Part shown: positions 1-5,437 of the stretch, piece after piece
Numbering within the stretch: the stretch's first letter is position 1
Layout: the number at the start of each line of letters is the position of its first letter
DNA from: Gammaproteobacteria bacterium
GTDB lineage: Bacteria; Pseudomonadota; Gammaproteobacteria; Enterobacterales; Alteromonadaceae
NCBI GenBank assembly: GCA_023380515.1
Contig: JAMCRH010000276.1
Span: forward strand, 1-5,521
Length of the DNA stretch: 5,521 nucleotides
Direction: 5' to 3'
The notes under the pieces: model-generated
What the model saw: only the letters and a program-made list of their open reading frames with translations
What the model was told of the DNA's origin: nothing
Database searches by the model: none
Program-made: the position numbers and the translations under genes

Positions 1-326
1 GCCACCGGTAAACAGTAAAATACACAAGCCAGCTAACACGATAATCAGGGTAAGTAGCGCAGTTGCCATGCCGATCCGGCTCTTACTGATGACCAACGCC
101 CCCAAAGTAACCCGGTAAATGTAACCGTAAGTAACAGTACATGATGTAGGTTTAGCGTGTAGGCCTGATAAGACGAGTGCAGTAAAATAGCAGAGGTCAG
201 CAACAAGCCACTTAATACCACTAAGCGCACGACGCTCATTTTCCACGTGGCGGTATCAGGTGCGTTTAAGTGGTGCGGCTCGACCAACAGATAAGCCCGC
301 AGGGCTCGATTAATGCGCTTTAACAA
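1..326 (-). pseudogene. 5' part of a multi-pass membrane protein gene, apparently frameshifted, runs off left edge
   Basis: Translation starts at TTG (326-324), the first start after an in-frame TAG at 359-357, with AGGAAG (335-340) 8 nt upstream. The first 75 or so residues have a short basic amphipathic N-terminus, then hydrophobic helices at about 31-50 (VVRLVVLSGLLLTSAILL) and 61-76 (HHVLLLTVTFTGLLWG). This frame then becomes non-hydrophobic and stops at 47-45. One frame over, the sequence continues as a convincing membrane protein (ALVISKSRIG, then ATALLTLIIVLAGLCILLF) and stays open to position 1. Restoring one base in the run of five C at 99-103 joins the two parts. The layout resembles the membrane-anchoring N-terminus of a sensor or signalling protein, but the output domain lies outside the window and I do not recognise the family. 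The break could be a real mutation or a sequencing indel; if the latter, this is an intact gene. Confidence 0.6.
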
Positions 327-518
327 GGTAGTAACTTCCTGGTTGAACTCGTTGGACTAGAGCGCTGTAGAATAACTATGCAAAATAATGCAGAATATCT
401 CAGTTGTCGAGGAACGCTGCAGTTTTGGTTGTTTTAAAAGCGCTAAAAGTTCATGTTTTATAAGAATTAAATAATGCTTATATTGTTTGTTATGCAGCAA
501 TCTCCATAAGGTTTAGTT
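327..518. other. Divergent intergenic region between the membrane gene and the kinase gene
   Basis: This 192-bp AT-rich stretch must hold both divergent promoters, but no hexamer pair with good spacing stands out. TATAAG at 459-464 is the best -10 candidate for the kinase direction and lacks a matching -35. A single GTTCAT at 449-454 matches the core of the direct repeat found after the response regulator gene, a weak hint of autoregulation. The palindrome AGCGCT occurs twice (361-366 and 439-444); the first lies in a larger imperfect palindrome at 357-370. The kinase has a TAAGG Shine-Dalgarno at 507-511, 7 nt before its ATG. Confidence 0.4.
335..340 (-). promoter_or_regulatory. Ribosome binding site supporting the TTG start at 326
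   Basis: AGGAAG on the minus strand sits 8 nt before the TTG codon. No ATG or GTG start lies between the upstream in-frame stop and this TTG, so the site decides the start. Confidence 0.6.
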
Positions 519-2126
519 ATGTATAGAAACCGCCTGTTGTTTGCCCTATCCGTTCTCGTTGCGCTTTGCATCGTGCAGGCCGTGGTTGCGGTTTGGAGTT
601 CTAACGTTGCACGTGAACATATGCAACGAAGCCAGGTAGCGAACCAATTGCTGTCTGAATTCATCACCCTAGGTGCCGATAAGCAACGTCTTAAGGTTTG
701 GTTAGCACAATACTTACTCACTACAGACCAGGCCACGGATGAGCGCGACCGCCTACTGCAACAAATGCAACGTAGCCTTATCGTGCTTGATGAATTACTG
801 GCGAGGGATCAACAGCTAGCTGTCAATCAACAAGATATTACTGACATTCGCGAGCAAGTGCGCATCTTGTCTATTTTAGAAGTGAATGTCGCGACGTTAG
901 CGCAAAGCCTGCAACAGGAACCGGCTGCCAATGGGAATGAGGCCCAAACATGGACCTTATTAATTGAAACCTTTGATAGGTTAGAAGGGCTTGATTTGCG
1001 ACGGTTGATCGCCCAAGCCATTGAGCGCCAGCGCACACGCTCAGAGCAGGCTGAAACGGCAGCCGTTGATGCCATCGCCCGAGCAAGGCTGATAGTGGCT
1101 GGCTTAGCGCTCATCGGTAGCCTGCTTGCCTGCGTGTTTGCCTATATTCTGTTAAAAGGTCTATATGCACCACTTTCCAGGTTACTCGAAGGCACCAGCG
1201 CGTTAGTCGCGGGCAACTTTAAGTACCGCGTCGCCGCCATTGATGACAAAGAGTTTCGAGACCTTGCCAGCAGCTTTAACGACATGGCCGCTACCATTGA
1301 TGCAGCCAATATGAGAGAAGCACGCCACCGCCAGGAAATTGAACTTGAAGTGGCTCAGCGCACGGCTCAACTTCAACATGCAATGGAGAATCTACGCCAA
1401 GCTGAAGTTAGGCAGAAGCAATTTTTAGCCGATATCAGTCACGAATTGCGCACCCCGGCAACGTCTATTCAAGGGGAAGCTGAAATTGCACTACGTGGCA
1501 CTGACAAACAGGCGTCCGAGTATCAGTTTTCCCTGCGCCAAATTGTAGCCGCCAGCAAAGACTTGGCTAAGCGCATCGACGAGTTACTGATGTTGATCCG
1601 CGATGACCAAAAGTTAGGGCAAGTAACTTTGACACCCATGCAGGCGCCTGAATTGGTTCAAGTGCTGGTCGACCAAGCGCAAAGCTTCGCTACGGTGAGT
1701 CAGCGTAACATTGAGGTCGCATGTGATCTCGCCGATGCTGACGCTTGTGACGTCGCCGTTGAGCTCGATAAATTGCTGCAAGCGTGGCAAATTATTCTCG
1801 ACAATGCGGTCAAGTACTCACCTCCCAATTCTCTCATTCGCGTTTTAATCGACGTAGCGTCAGAGATGAATACGACCTATGTGAATGTTTCGGTGACTGA
1901 CCGTGGGATCGGCATTAAATCCGATGATATTGGCCGTGTAACCGAACGCAATTTTCGCGCTCAGAACGCGCGGCAGGCAAGGCCAGATGGGCTTGGTATT
2001 GGGCTGGCACTGGCACAAACCATTGTGTCGCAACATCAAGGCCGATTGCGCATTGAGAGTCAAGTTAATCAGGGCACCTGTGTAACACTGCAGTTACCTA
2101 CCCTGCGCTCAAGCGTTGATGCGTAA
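519..2126 (+). CDS. Membrane sensor histidine kinase, HAMP-HisKA-HATPase
   Basis: 535 residues. A first membrane helix lies at about 5-27 and a second at about 189-212. They enclose a mostly helical periplasmic region of about 160 residues, likely a four-helix-bundle sensor whose ligand cannot be told from sequence. HAMP follows at about 213-265, then a coiled-coil linker (about 266-300). The HisKA H-box has the phospho-acceptor His308 in SHELRTP. The ATP-binding domain shows the N-box with Asn429 (LDNAVKYSP), the G1 box with Asp461 (DRGIGI) and the G2 box at 491-497 (GLGIGLA). All catalytic motifs are present, so it should autophosphorylate and pass phosphate to the regulator encoded 15 bp downstream. 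The F-box region (about 472-482, VTERNFRAQNA) is degenerate compared with the usual FERFYR pattern but keeps an aromatic residue. The kinase-first gene order is the less common one for OmpR-type pairs. The start is set by TAAGG 7 nt upstream. The signal sensed is unknown. Confidence 0.95.
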   Translation: MYRNRLLFALSVLVALCIVQAVVAVWSSNVAREHMQRSQVANQLLSEFITLGADKQRLKVWLAQYLLTTDQATDERDRLLQQMQRSLIVLDELLARDQQLAVNQQDITDIREQVRILSILEVNVATLAQSLQQEPAANGNEAQTWTLLIETFDRLEGLDLRRLIAQAIERQRTRSEQAETAAVDAIARARLIVAGLALIGSLLACVFAYILLKGLYAPLSRLLEGTSALVAGNFKYRVAAIDDKEFRDLASSFNDMAATIDAANMREARHRQEIELEVAQRTAQLQHAMENLRQAEVRQKQFLADISHELRTPATSIQGEAEIALRGTDKQASEYQFSLRQIVAASKDLAKRIDELLMLIRDDQKLGQVTLTPMQAPELVQVLVDQAQSFATVSQRNIEVACDLADADACDVAVELDKLLQAWQIILDNAVKYSPPNSLIRVLIDVASEMNTTYVNVSVTDRGIGIKSDDIGRVTERNFRAQNARQARPDGLGIGLALAQTIVSQHQGRLRIESQVNQGTCVTLQLPTLRSSVDA

Positions 2127-2131
2127 TCAAC

Positions 2132-2136
2132 AGGAG
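2132..2136 (+). promoter_or_regulatory. Ribosome binding site of the response regulator
   Basis: AGGAG lies 5 nt before the ATG at 2142, inside the 15-nt gap after the kinase stop codon. It shows that the regulator is translated from the same transcript as the kinase, without gene overlap. Confidence 0.8.
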
Positions 2137-2141
2137 TTTTC

Positions 2142-2813
2142 ATGACAATTTTAGTGGTAGAGGACGACCCCAGAGTTGCTGATTTTTTACAACGCGGGTT
2201 GCGCGCGGAAGGCTACCAAGTCGATGTCTGTAGTGATGGCGCGCAAGCCGTTGCTTGCGTGCAGCAGTTGCAACCTGAAGTAGTCATTTTAGACCGCATG
2301 CTGCCAAATCTTGATGGCGTCAGTGTATGTCAAATTATACGCGGCATGCAGCTTGATACGAAAATCATTATGTTATCTGCGCTGAATGAAGTGGATGCGC
2401 GCGTTGAAGGTTTGCGGATTGGTGCCGATGATTACATGGGTAAACCATTTTCGTTTGAAGAATTGTTATTACGTATTGAGATACAGCGCAATTCACGACA
2501 TGCCTCGCCTGGGACGCATGAAATCCGTCAGCATGATATCGTGTTCAACCTTGATAAAATGAGTGTCACCAAAGGTGCGCAAAAAGTAGAGTTCACCGCG
2601 AAGGAACTCGCCATCCTTGAAGTACTCATGCGTACGCCTGGCAAAGTGTTCAGTCGTGAACGGATTCTTTCAAAAGTATGGGGGCTTAGCGAAGACCCCT
2701 TGACCAATGTAGTCGATGTATATATTGGACGACTACGCAAGAAGCTCGATGCGCAAAATCCCGAGCGTTACATTCAAACTCTGCGGGGCCTTGGGTACTT
2801 TTGGGTAGAATAA
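2142..2813 (+). CDS. OmpR/PhoB-family response regulator
   Basis: 223 residues, the usual length for this family. The receiver domain (about 1-115) carries the acidic pocket E7-D8-D9, phospho-acceptor Asp51 in VILDRMLPNLDG, the switch residue Ser79 (IIMLSA) and the conserved Lys101-Pro102 after GADDYMG. A short linker leads to a winged-helix DNA-binding domain (about 124-221) with FTAKELAILEVL, SRERILSKVWG, the recognition helix region VVDVYIGRLRKKLD (190-203) and the C-terminal hairpin IQTLRGLGYFW. All phosphorylation residues are intact. It lies 15 bp after the kinase gene and is certainly its partner. Family members bind as dimers to direct repeats spaced by one helical turn, and such a repeat (TGTTCAT, 11-bp period) begins 8 bp after its stop codon. 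The downstream exported protein gene is therefore a likely target. Which specific regulator it corresponds to in model organisms cannot be decided from sequence alone. Confidence 0.95.
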   Translation: MTILVVEDDPRVADFLQRGLRAEGYQVDVCSDGAQAVACVQQLQPEVVILDRMLPNLDGVSVCQIIRGMQLDTKIIMLSALNEVDARVEGLRIGADDYMGKPFSFEELLLRIEIQRNSRHASPGTHEIRQHDIVFNLDKMSVTKGAQKVEFTAKELAILEVLMRTPGKVFSRERILSKVWGLSEDPLTNVVDVYIGRLRKKLDAQNPERYIQTLRGLGYFWVE

Positions 2814-2820
2814 ATGCGTT

Positions 2821-2850
2821 TGTTCATCCTATGTTCATTTGACTGTTAGT
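2821..2850 (+). promoter_or_regulatory. Probable response-regulator binding site (11-bp-period direct repeats) with weak promoter
   Basis: TGTTCAT occurs at 2821-2827 and again at 2832-2838, exactly 11 bp apart. A degenerate third copy, TGTTAGT, lies at 2844-2850. Heptamers repeated each helical turn are the hallmark of PhoB/OmpR-family operators, and the heptamer is close to the Pho-box unit CTGTCAT. A TATTTT at 2852-2857 could serve as -10; the place where its -35 should be (2829-2834) has no consensus match but is covered by the repeats, as expected of an activator-dependent promoter. That the neighbouring regulator binds here is inferred. Confidence 0.5.
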
Positions 2851-2858
2851 TTATTTTA

Positions 2859-2876
2859 ACCACCTGCTCAGGTGGT
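2859..2876 (+). promoter_or_regulatory. First leader hairpin (7-bp stem, GCTC loop)
   Basis: ACCACCT (2859-2865) pairs perfectly with AGGTGGT (2870-2876) around a four-base loop. No run of T follows, so it does not look like an intrinsic terminator of the two-component operon. Its right arm can instead pair with CCACCT at 2887-2892, which is the left arm of the next hairpin, making the two structures alternatives. Confidence 0.45.
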
Positions 2877-2887
2877 AGACAGGCCGC

Positions 2888-2923
2888 CACCTTACACTGG
2901 TAACAGTTAACCAATGTGAGGTG
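2888..2923 (+). promoter_or_regulatory. Second leader hairpin sequestering the Shine-Dalgarno of the downstream gene
   Basis: CACCTTACACTGGT (2888-2901) pairs with 2910-2923 to form a 14-position stem (12 Watson-Crick pairs, one G-U at 2893/2918, one C-A mismatch at 2897/2914) with an 8-base loop. The 3' arm ends in GAGGTG, the core of the strong ribosome binding site GAGGTGA (2918-2924) of the gene starting at 2928. When folded, ribosome access should be blocked. This suggests control of translation by temperature, a ligand, a protein or an RNA. The fold comes from pairing by eye, with no energy computed. Confidence 0.5.
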
Positions 2924-2927
2924 AGTT

Positions 2928-3476
2928 ATGAAATTAGTCACAGCAATTGCTGCAACCTTAGCTTTAAGTTCCAACGCCTTTGCCGCCAACTACAGTAACC
3001 AAGGGATTACCCCTGCTATGCTTGAGCAGGCACAGCAAGCTTGGGGAGCGGCACTGATCCAGATCAGTAAGACTTACCAAGAGGAAGGTCACGAAGCTGC
3101 AACCTTACTCGCCACTCAAATCATTGAGCAGGCATACGGTTATCAGCTTGGCGATGTGTTATTCAAGCCAACACTAGCATCAGGGGAGCAGACATTTAGA
3201 ACCACGAGTGAAGGTGCCTTGGCTTACTTTGTCGGTGGTAATGACGATTTTCCATATGACACTGGCTTCGCGCTCAAGGGTTGGAGTGAGTTTGGCTATG
3301 AAAATGCCGCCATTTTTATCCATGGCGACGTTGCGATGACTATGGGTCATGTGCATCTAACCAATCAGTATGGTGATGTAACGACCGTAGATAAAACTTG
3401 GGGTTTTAAACTCACTGACGATGATCAGTTGCGCATTGTCTTACACCACTCGTCGCTACCTTACAGCGGCTACTAA
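2928..3476 (+). CDS. Exported NTF2/SnoaL-like protein of unknown function
   Basis: 182 residues with a clear Sec signal peptide: MK, hydrophobic stretch 3-18, and an AFA-AN cleavage site after residue 19. The mature protein of about 163 residues starts with helices (28-72) and continues into a mixed sheet region with the motifs FVGG (101-104), GFALKGW (113-119), IHGDVAMTMG (131-140), DKTW (155-158) and LHHSSLPY (172-179). From memory of related marine proteins this is an NTF2/SnoaL-like fold family. Its members have sometimes been labelled phosphoribosyl-AMP cyclohydrolase, a name the sequence does not justify since the zinc-site motifs of HisI are not evident. Likely location is the periplasm; substrate and reaction are unknown. 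The start codon has an excellent GAGGTGA Shine-Dalgarno that is buried in a hairpin. The gene follows the two-component operon by 114 bp and is probably its target. It ends with a strong terminator. Confidence 0.85.
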   Translation: MKLVTAIAATLALSSNAFAANYSNQGITPAMLEQAQQAWGAALIQISKTYQEEGHEAATLLATQIIEQAYGYQLGDVLFKPTLASGEQTFRTTSEGALAYFVGGNDDFPYDTGFALKGWSEFGYENAAIFIHGDVAMTMGHVHLTNQYGDVTTVDKTWGFKLTDDDQLRIVLHHSSLPYSGY

Positions 3477-3482
3477 TCATGC

Positions 3483-3520
3483 AGCGCCAGCCTTAGGCAA
3501 GTTAGGCTGGCGCTTTTATT
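3483..3520 (+). terminator. Rho-independent terminator after the exported SnoaL-like gene
   Basis: AGCGCCAGCCT (3483-3493) pairs perfectly with 3504-3514, an 11-bp GC-rich stem with a 10-base loop, followed by TTTTATT. It starts 6 bp after the stop codon. The T run exists on the plus strand only, so the converging minus-strand gene, whose stop codon begins at 3522, is not clearly terminated by it. Confidence 0.9.
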
Positions 3521-4041
3521 CAGGGTGCCTCTACCCTTGTCGCATGCACAAAACCAAGTGCACCCCGTTGCATGGTCACCTCGACACTTTGCCCAAGGTC
3601 AAATGCGTGTTCATGTATTACACGCAGCCTGTACTCGTCATTCTCCACTTCTATGAGCGGATAAGAGTGTGTGCGTAAGCGATATTCAATAATTTGCGCA
3701 ACCTCAAAACGTTCGGTATATGTCTCGCCCCAAGCGAAAGATTGGTTAATAAAGCTGACCAGCCACATACTTGCTATTACGCTACTGATAAGAATCCACT
3801 CGGTTTGGAAAACTTTTTTATACCAAGGCGTACGCGACGGGTTTTCTTCCATAATGTACATCGAGCGTGCGTTACGCTGCCGCGATAACATGTACAAAAT
3901 GAGCGTAAAAGCGGCGCCTAAAAGTACCCCTAATCCGCTTAGCCATGCCCCGGCAACTACATTGCCATTTAGTAAGCGACCGAAATGGAATACCACCCAC
4001 GCCAATACACCAAAACCAATAAAACTAATCGGAATACGCAT
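3520..4041 (-). CDS. Three-helix membrane protein with C-terminal extracytoplasmic domain, unknown function
   Basis: 173 residues. Membrane helices are predicted at about 4-21 (PISFIGFGVLAWVVFHFG), 28-50 (VVAGAWLSGLGVLLGAAFTLILY) and 81-101 (EWILISSVIASMWLVSFIN). The loop between helices 2 and 3 is rich in Arg and Lys (RQRNAR, RTPWYKK), which places it in the cytoplasm. The C-terminal 70 residues, with alternating beta-like strands (FEVAQIIEYRLRTHSYPLIE, YRLRVIHEH, SVEVTMQR), should then lie outside the inner membrane. I do not recognise the family. The ATG is preceded by AAGGGA with suitable spacing (about 7 nt). The gene appears to be a single-gene unit with its own promoter near 4139-4167, downstream of the terminator of the PPC-domain gene and converging on the SnoaL-like gene. 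No catalytic motif is visible. Confidence 0.75.
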   Translation of the reverse strand: MRIPISFIGFGVLAWVVFHFGRLLNGNVVAGAWLSGLGVLLGAAFTLILYMLSRQRNARSMYIMEENPSRTPWYKKVFQTEWILISSVIASMWLVSFINQSFAWGETYTERFEVAQIIEYRLRTHSYPLIEVENDEYRLRVIHEHAFDLGQSVEVTMQRGALGFVHATRVEAP

Positions 4042-4183
4042 TCAGCAGTCCCTTGCTTGTACTGATGGTTACAAATACTTCACCCAGCTGCGCTGGCACA
4101 AACACCAATTCAATAGCGTTCAAAGCCAGATACACCCAAAAGTATGAACCCAAGGGGTTCATGTCAAGGCGAGTTAAAAGCAT
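4025..4183 (-). CDS. Doubtful small hydrophobic ORF overlapping the start of the membrane protein gene
   Basis: From an ATG at 4183 this frame codes for 52 residues (45 from the ATG at 4162) with one hydrophobic stretch (YFWVYLALNAIELVFV) and ends 17 nt inside the next gene, as in a coupled pair. Codon choice looks plausible. Against it, neither ATG has a convincing Shine-Dalgarno. Both also lie upstream of, or within, the predicted promoter at 4139-4167, so a transcript from that promoter would lack them. It may be a leader ORF, a remnant, or chance. Confidence 0.2.
   Translation of the reverse strand: MLLTRLDMNPLGSYFWVYLALNAIELVFVPAQLGEVFVTISTSKGLLNAYSD
4139..4167 (-). promoter_or_regulatory. 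Near-consensus sigma-70 promoter for the membrane protein gene
   Basis: On the minus strand a perfect -35 TTGACA (4167-4162) is followed by a 17-bp spacer and TACTTT as -10 (4144-4139). Transcription would begin near 4132, leaving a leader of about 90 nt before the ATG at 4041. It lies just after the terminator of the upstream gene, where an independent promoter is expected. Confidence 0.55.
4144..4162. promoter_or_regulatory. Perfect 19-bp inverted repeat operator candidate inside the promoter spacer
   Basis: ATGAACCC (4144-4151), three central bases, then GGGTTCAT (4155-4162) form an 8-3-8 perfect inverted repeat. It fills the whole spacer between -35 and -10 of the minus-strand promoter and overlaps both by one base. 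A dimeric repressor bound here would block RNA polymerase. The cognate regulator is unknown. Confidence 0.5.
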
Positions 4184-4213
4184 AAATGCTCGGGCATGGT
4201 TCCATGCCCGAGC
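4173..4213 (-). terminator. Rho-independent terminator after the PPC-domain gene
   Basis: GCTCGGGCATGG (4188-4199) and CCATGCCCGAGC (4202-4213) are perfect 12-base arms around two bases. In the minus-strand direction the hairpin is followed by ATTTATGCTTTT, an interrupted T tract. It lies 17 bp past the stop codon of the gene at 4230-5276. Confidence 0.8.
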
Positions 4214-4229
4214 CAATTCACATTAATAT

Positions 4230-5276
4230 TCAGTGAACCCTTAACTGAAACGCCCCTGTGCCGCTGCTAAATGGACACACGATAATCGTGTAGTGACCCG
4301 CCGGGAAGTAGTCATTGACTAACGAGTTTGTACCACTGCCACCATCGTCATCGTAAAAACTGGTCGGCCCTTCTATTTCCAGTACCGTATCGAAATTATC
4401 TGACTCTGCACTCACTCTCACACGACGCCCATCTGGCACGTGCAAGTTGAAACGAGCTGACGATGATTGCAGCATACCTCGCAGTGACTCGCCAATTTCG
4501 ACGTTGCCGCCACTGACCAGGTTGTCAGCAGACTCGAGCAAACGCATTTGAATTGTATACAGACCATAGGTATCAGAACCGTCACTAAACGGCGTGGTTG
4601 CACTTAACTGATAACTACCTGGCTGTAAAAACACATTCAAGCGAGCATTTAAGCCATCGCCACTGTCATCATCCGTTTGATTGACACTGTTGCCTTCAAG
4701 GCGCAGATAGCTGTCAAACTGGTCGCTTTTCATGTCAAATTGATAAATGCCTTGCTCGTCGATTTGCAACGAATAACGCGTTGGCTGGCCCTGTAAATAG
4801 CCAGTAATTTCTTCACCAGACATCAGCTGATCTGTATTGCCAACTTCGACCCACTCTGATTGCAAGCGAAATGGCCCGTAGGAAGACGCATCTTGACCAC
4901 TTACTACGAGTAACAACGACTGATTCGATAACCGCTCATCAATAAATGCAGCTAGCGTACGATCAGTGCCCTGCTGGATAACCTCAAACTGGTCGTTAAG
5001 CAAAATCAACTGACCTTGCAGCGCACCGCTTTGGCGTAAGCTTAAAATACCTGTGCGCTGAGGGTTCAAGCGGAAAGCTTGATAGCGTGAACCGTCTTTT
5101 AAATTGACGGGGCTTGATTGGGTCAACTCGCCGCGATTCTCAGTGCGAAAATCAAATCGCTCGCTGCTCACAGAGGCAGTCGCTGCCACCGCTGGCCCTG
5201 AATAATGCATGGTAGCAGCACCGATAACGCCGCCAACTAAAATACTTACCACTATCGCTAACTTACTGGTTTTCAT
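4230..5276 (-). CDS. Exported protein with tandem PPC-like beta-sandwich domains
   Basis: 348 residues from the ATG at 5276, which has GGAG (5285-5288) 8 nt upstream. An in-frame ATG 60 bp earlier is rejected because it lies upstream of the predicted transcription start. Residues 1-31 form a signal peptide (KTSK, hydrophobic 6-22, cleavage at AVA-A). The rest contains two clear pre-peptidase C-terminal (PPC)-like repeats at about 153-244 and 257-347. Each has the pattern SDxFDxxLxxEG (184-195 and 292-303), an acidic DDD-G-G turn (202-208 and 309-315) and a closing PGxY/AGHY strand (219-222, 326-329). Residues 36-140 look like a more diverged third copy. PPC domains usually flank secreted proteases; no protease domain is present here, so this is a stand-alone binding or surface protein, perhaps calcium-stabilised through the acidic turns. 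Periplasmic or secreted location is inferred. The single mature cysteine, Cys334, is near the end. Confidence 0.85.
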   Translation of the reverse strand: MKTSKLAIVVSILVGGVIGAATMHYSGPAVAATASVSSERFDFRTENRGELTQSSPVNLKDGSRYQAFRLNPQRTGILSLRQSGALQGQLILLNDQFEVIQQGTDRTLAAFIDERLSNQSLLLVVSGQDASSYGPFRLQSEWVEVGNTDQLMSGEEITGYLQGQPTRYSLQIDEQGIYQFDMKSDQFDSYLRLEGNSVNQTDDDSGDGLNARLNVFLQPGSYQLSATTPFSDGSDTYGLYTIQMRLLESADNLVSGGNVEIGESLRGMLQSSSARFNLHVPDGRRVRVSAESDNFDTVLEIEGPTSFYDDDGGSGTNSLVNDYFPAGHYTIIVCPFSSGTGAFQLRVH

Positions 5277-5316
5277 GTTGTTATCTCCGAGTACGGCCGC
5301 TGTTGTGCCTACGCTT

Positions 5317-5344
5317 ATTGTACGCCGAAGTAACAACGTGTGAA
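5317..5344 (-). promoter_or_regulatory. Sigma-70 promoter of the PPC-domain gene
   Basis: On the minus strand, TTCACA (5344-5339, five of six consensus bases) is followed by a 16-bp spacer and TACAAT (5322-5317, five of six). The start would be near 5310, giving a leader of about 34 nt before the ATG at 5276, and this supports choosing that start. Confidence 0.55.
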
Positions 5345-5437
5345 CAAAAATTTAACCGCCAATTGAGCTAAAAACAGTTTTTATGAATTTTGTGCTTATC
5401 CAGATAGTTCAGCATAAAAAAATCCTTTTCTTAGAAC

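Noticed and set aside
361..444. Two AGCGCT palindromes as a paired operator
   Set aside because: A six-base self-complementary word recurring once in 80 bp is weak evidence, and the flanks differ.
2839..2844. TTGACT as a -35 box for the SnoaL-like gene
   Set aside because: A good hexamer by itself, but at 16-18 bp spacing the sequence is GC-rich (ACCTGC) with no -10 resemblance.
2859..2876. Hairpin as a terminator of the two-component operon
   Set aside because: The stem is followed by AGACAGG with no T tract, so it does not fit an intrinsic terminator.
3671..4147. 158-residue plus-strand open frame opposite the membrane protein gene
   Set aside because: It has no ribosome binding site or protein-like domain pattern, and the opposite strand carries a coherent membrane protein with start signals. 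Treated as a shadow.
4184..4216. Start of the small minus-strand ORF at 4216 (MARAWNHARAF)
   Set aside because: These codons are simply the terminator hairpin of the PPC gene read as protein; a start there is not credible.
5277..5336. Upstream in-frame ATG extending the PPC protein by 20 residues
   Set aside because: The extension (MLLRRTISVG...) precedes a normal signal peptide, lies upstream of the predicted transcription start near 5310, and lacks a Shine-Dalgarno. The ATG at 5276 has GGAG at good spacing.
5369..5383. TAAAAAC-A-GTTTTTA palindrome
   Set aside because: It is perfect but made almost wholly of A and T runs in AT-rich intergenic DNA and sits at no meaningful distance from a promoter. 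Likely chance, or an A-tract bend.
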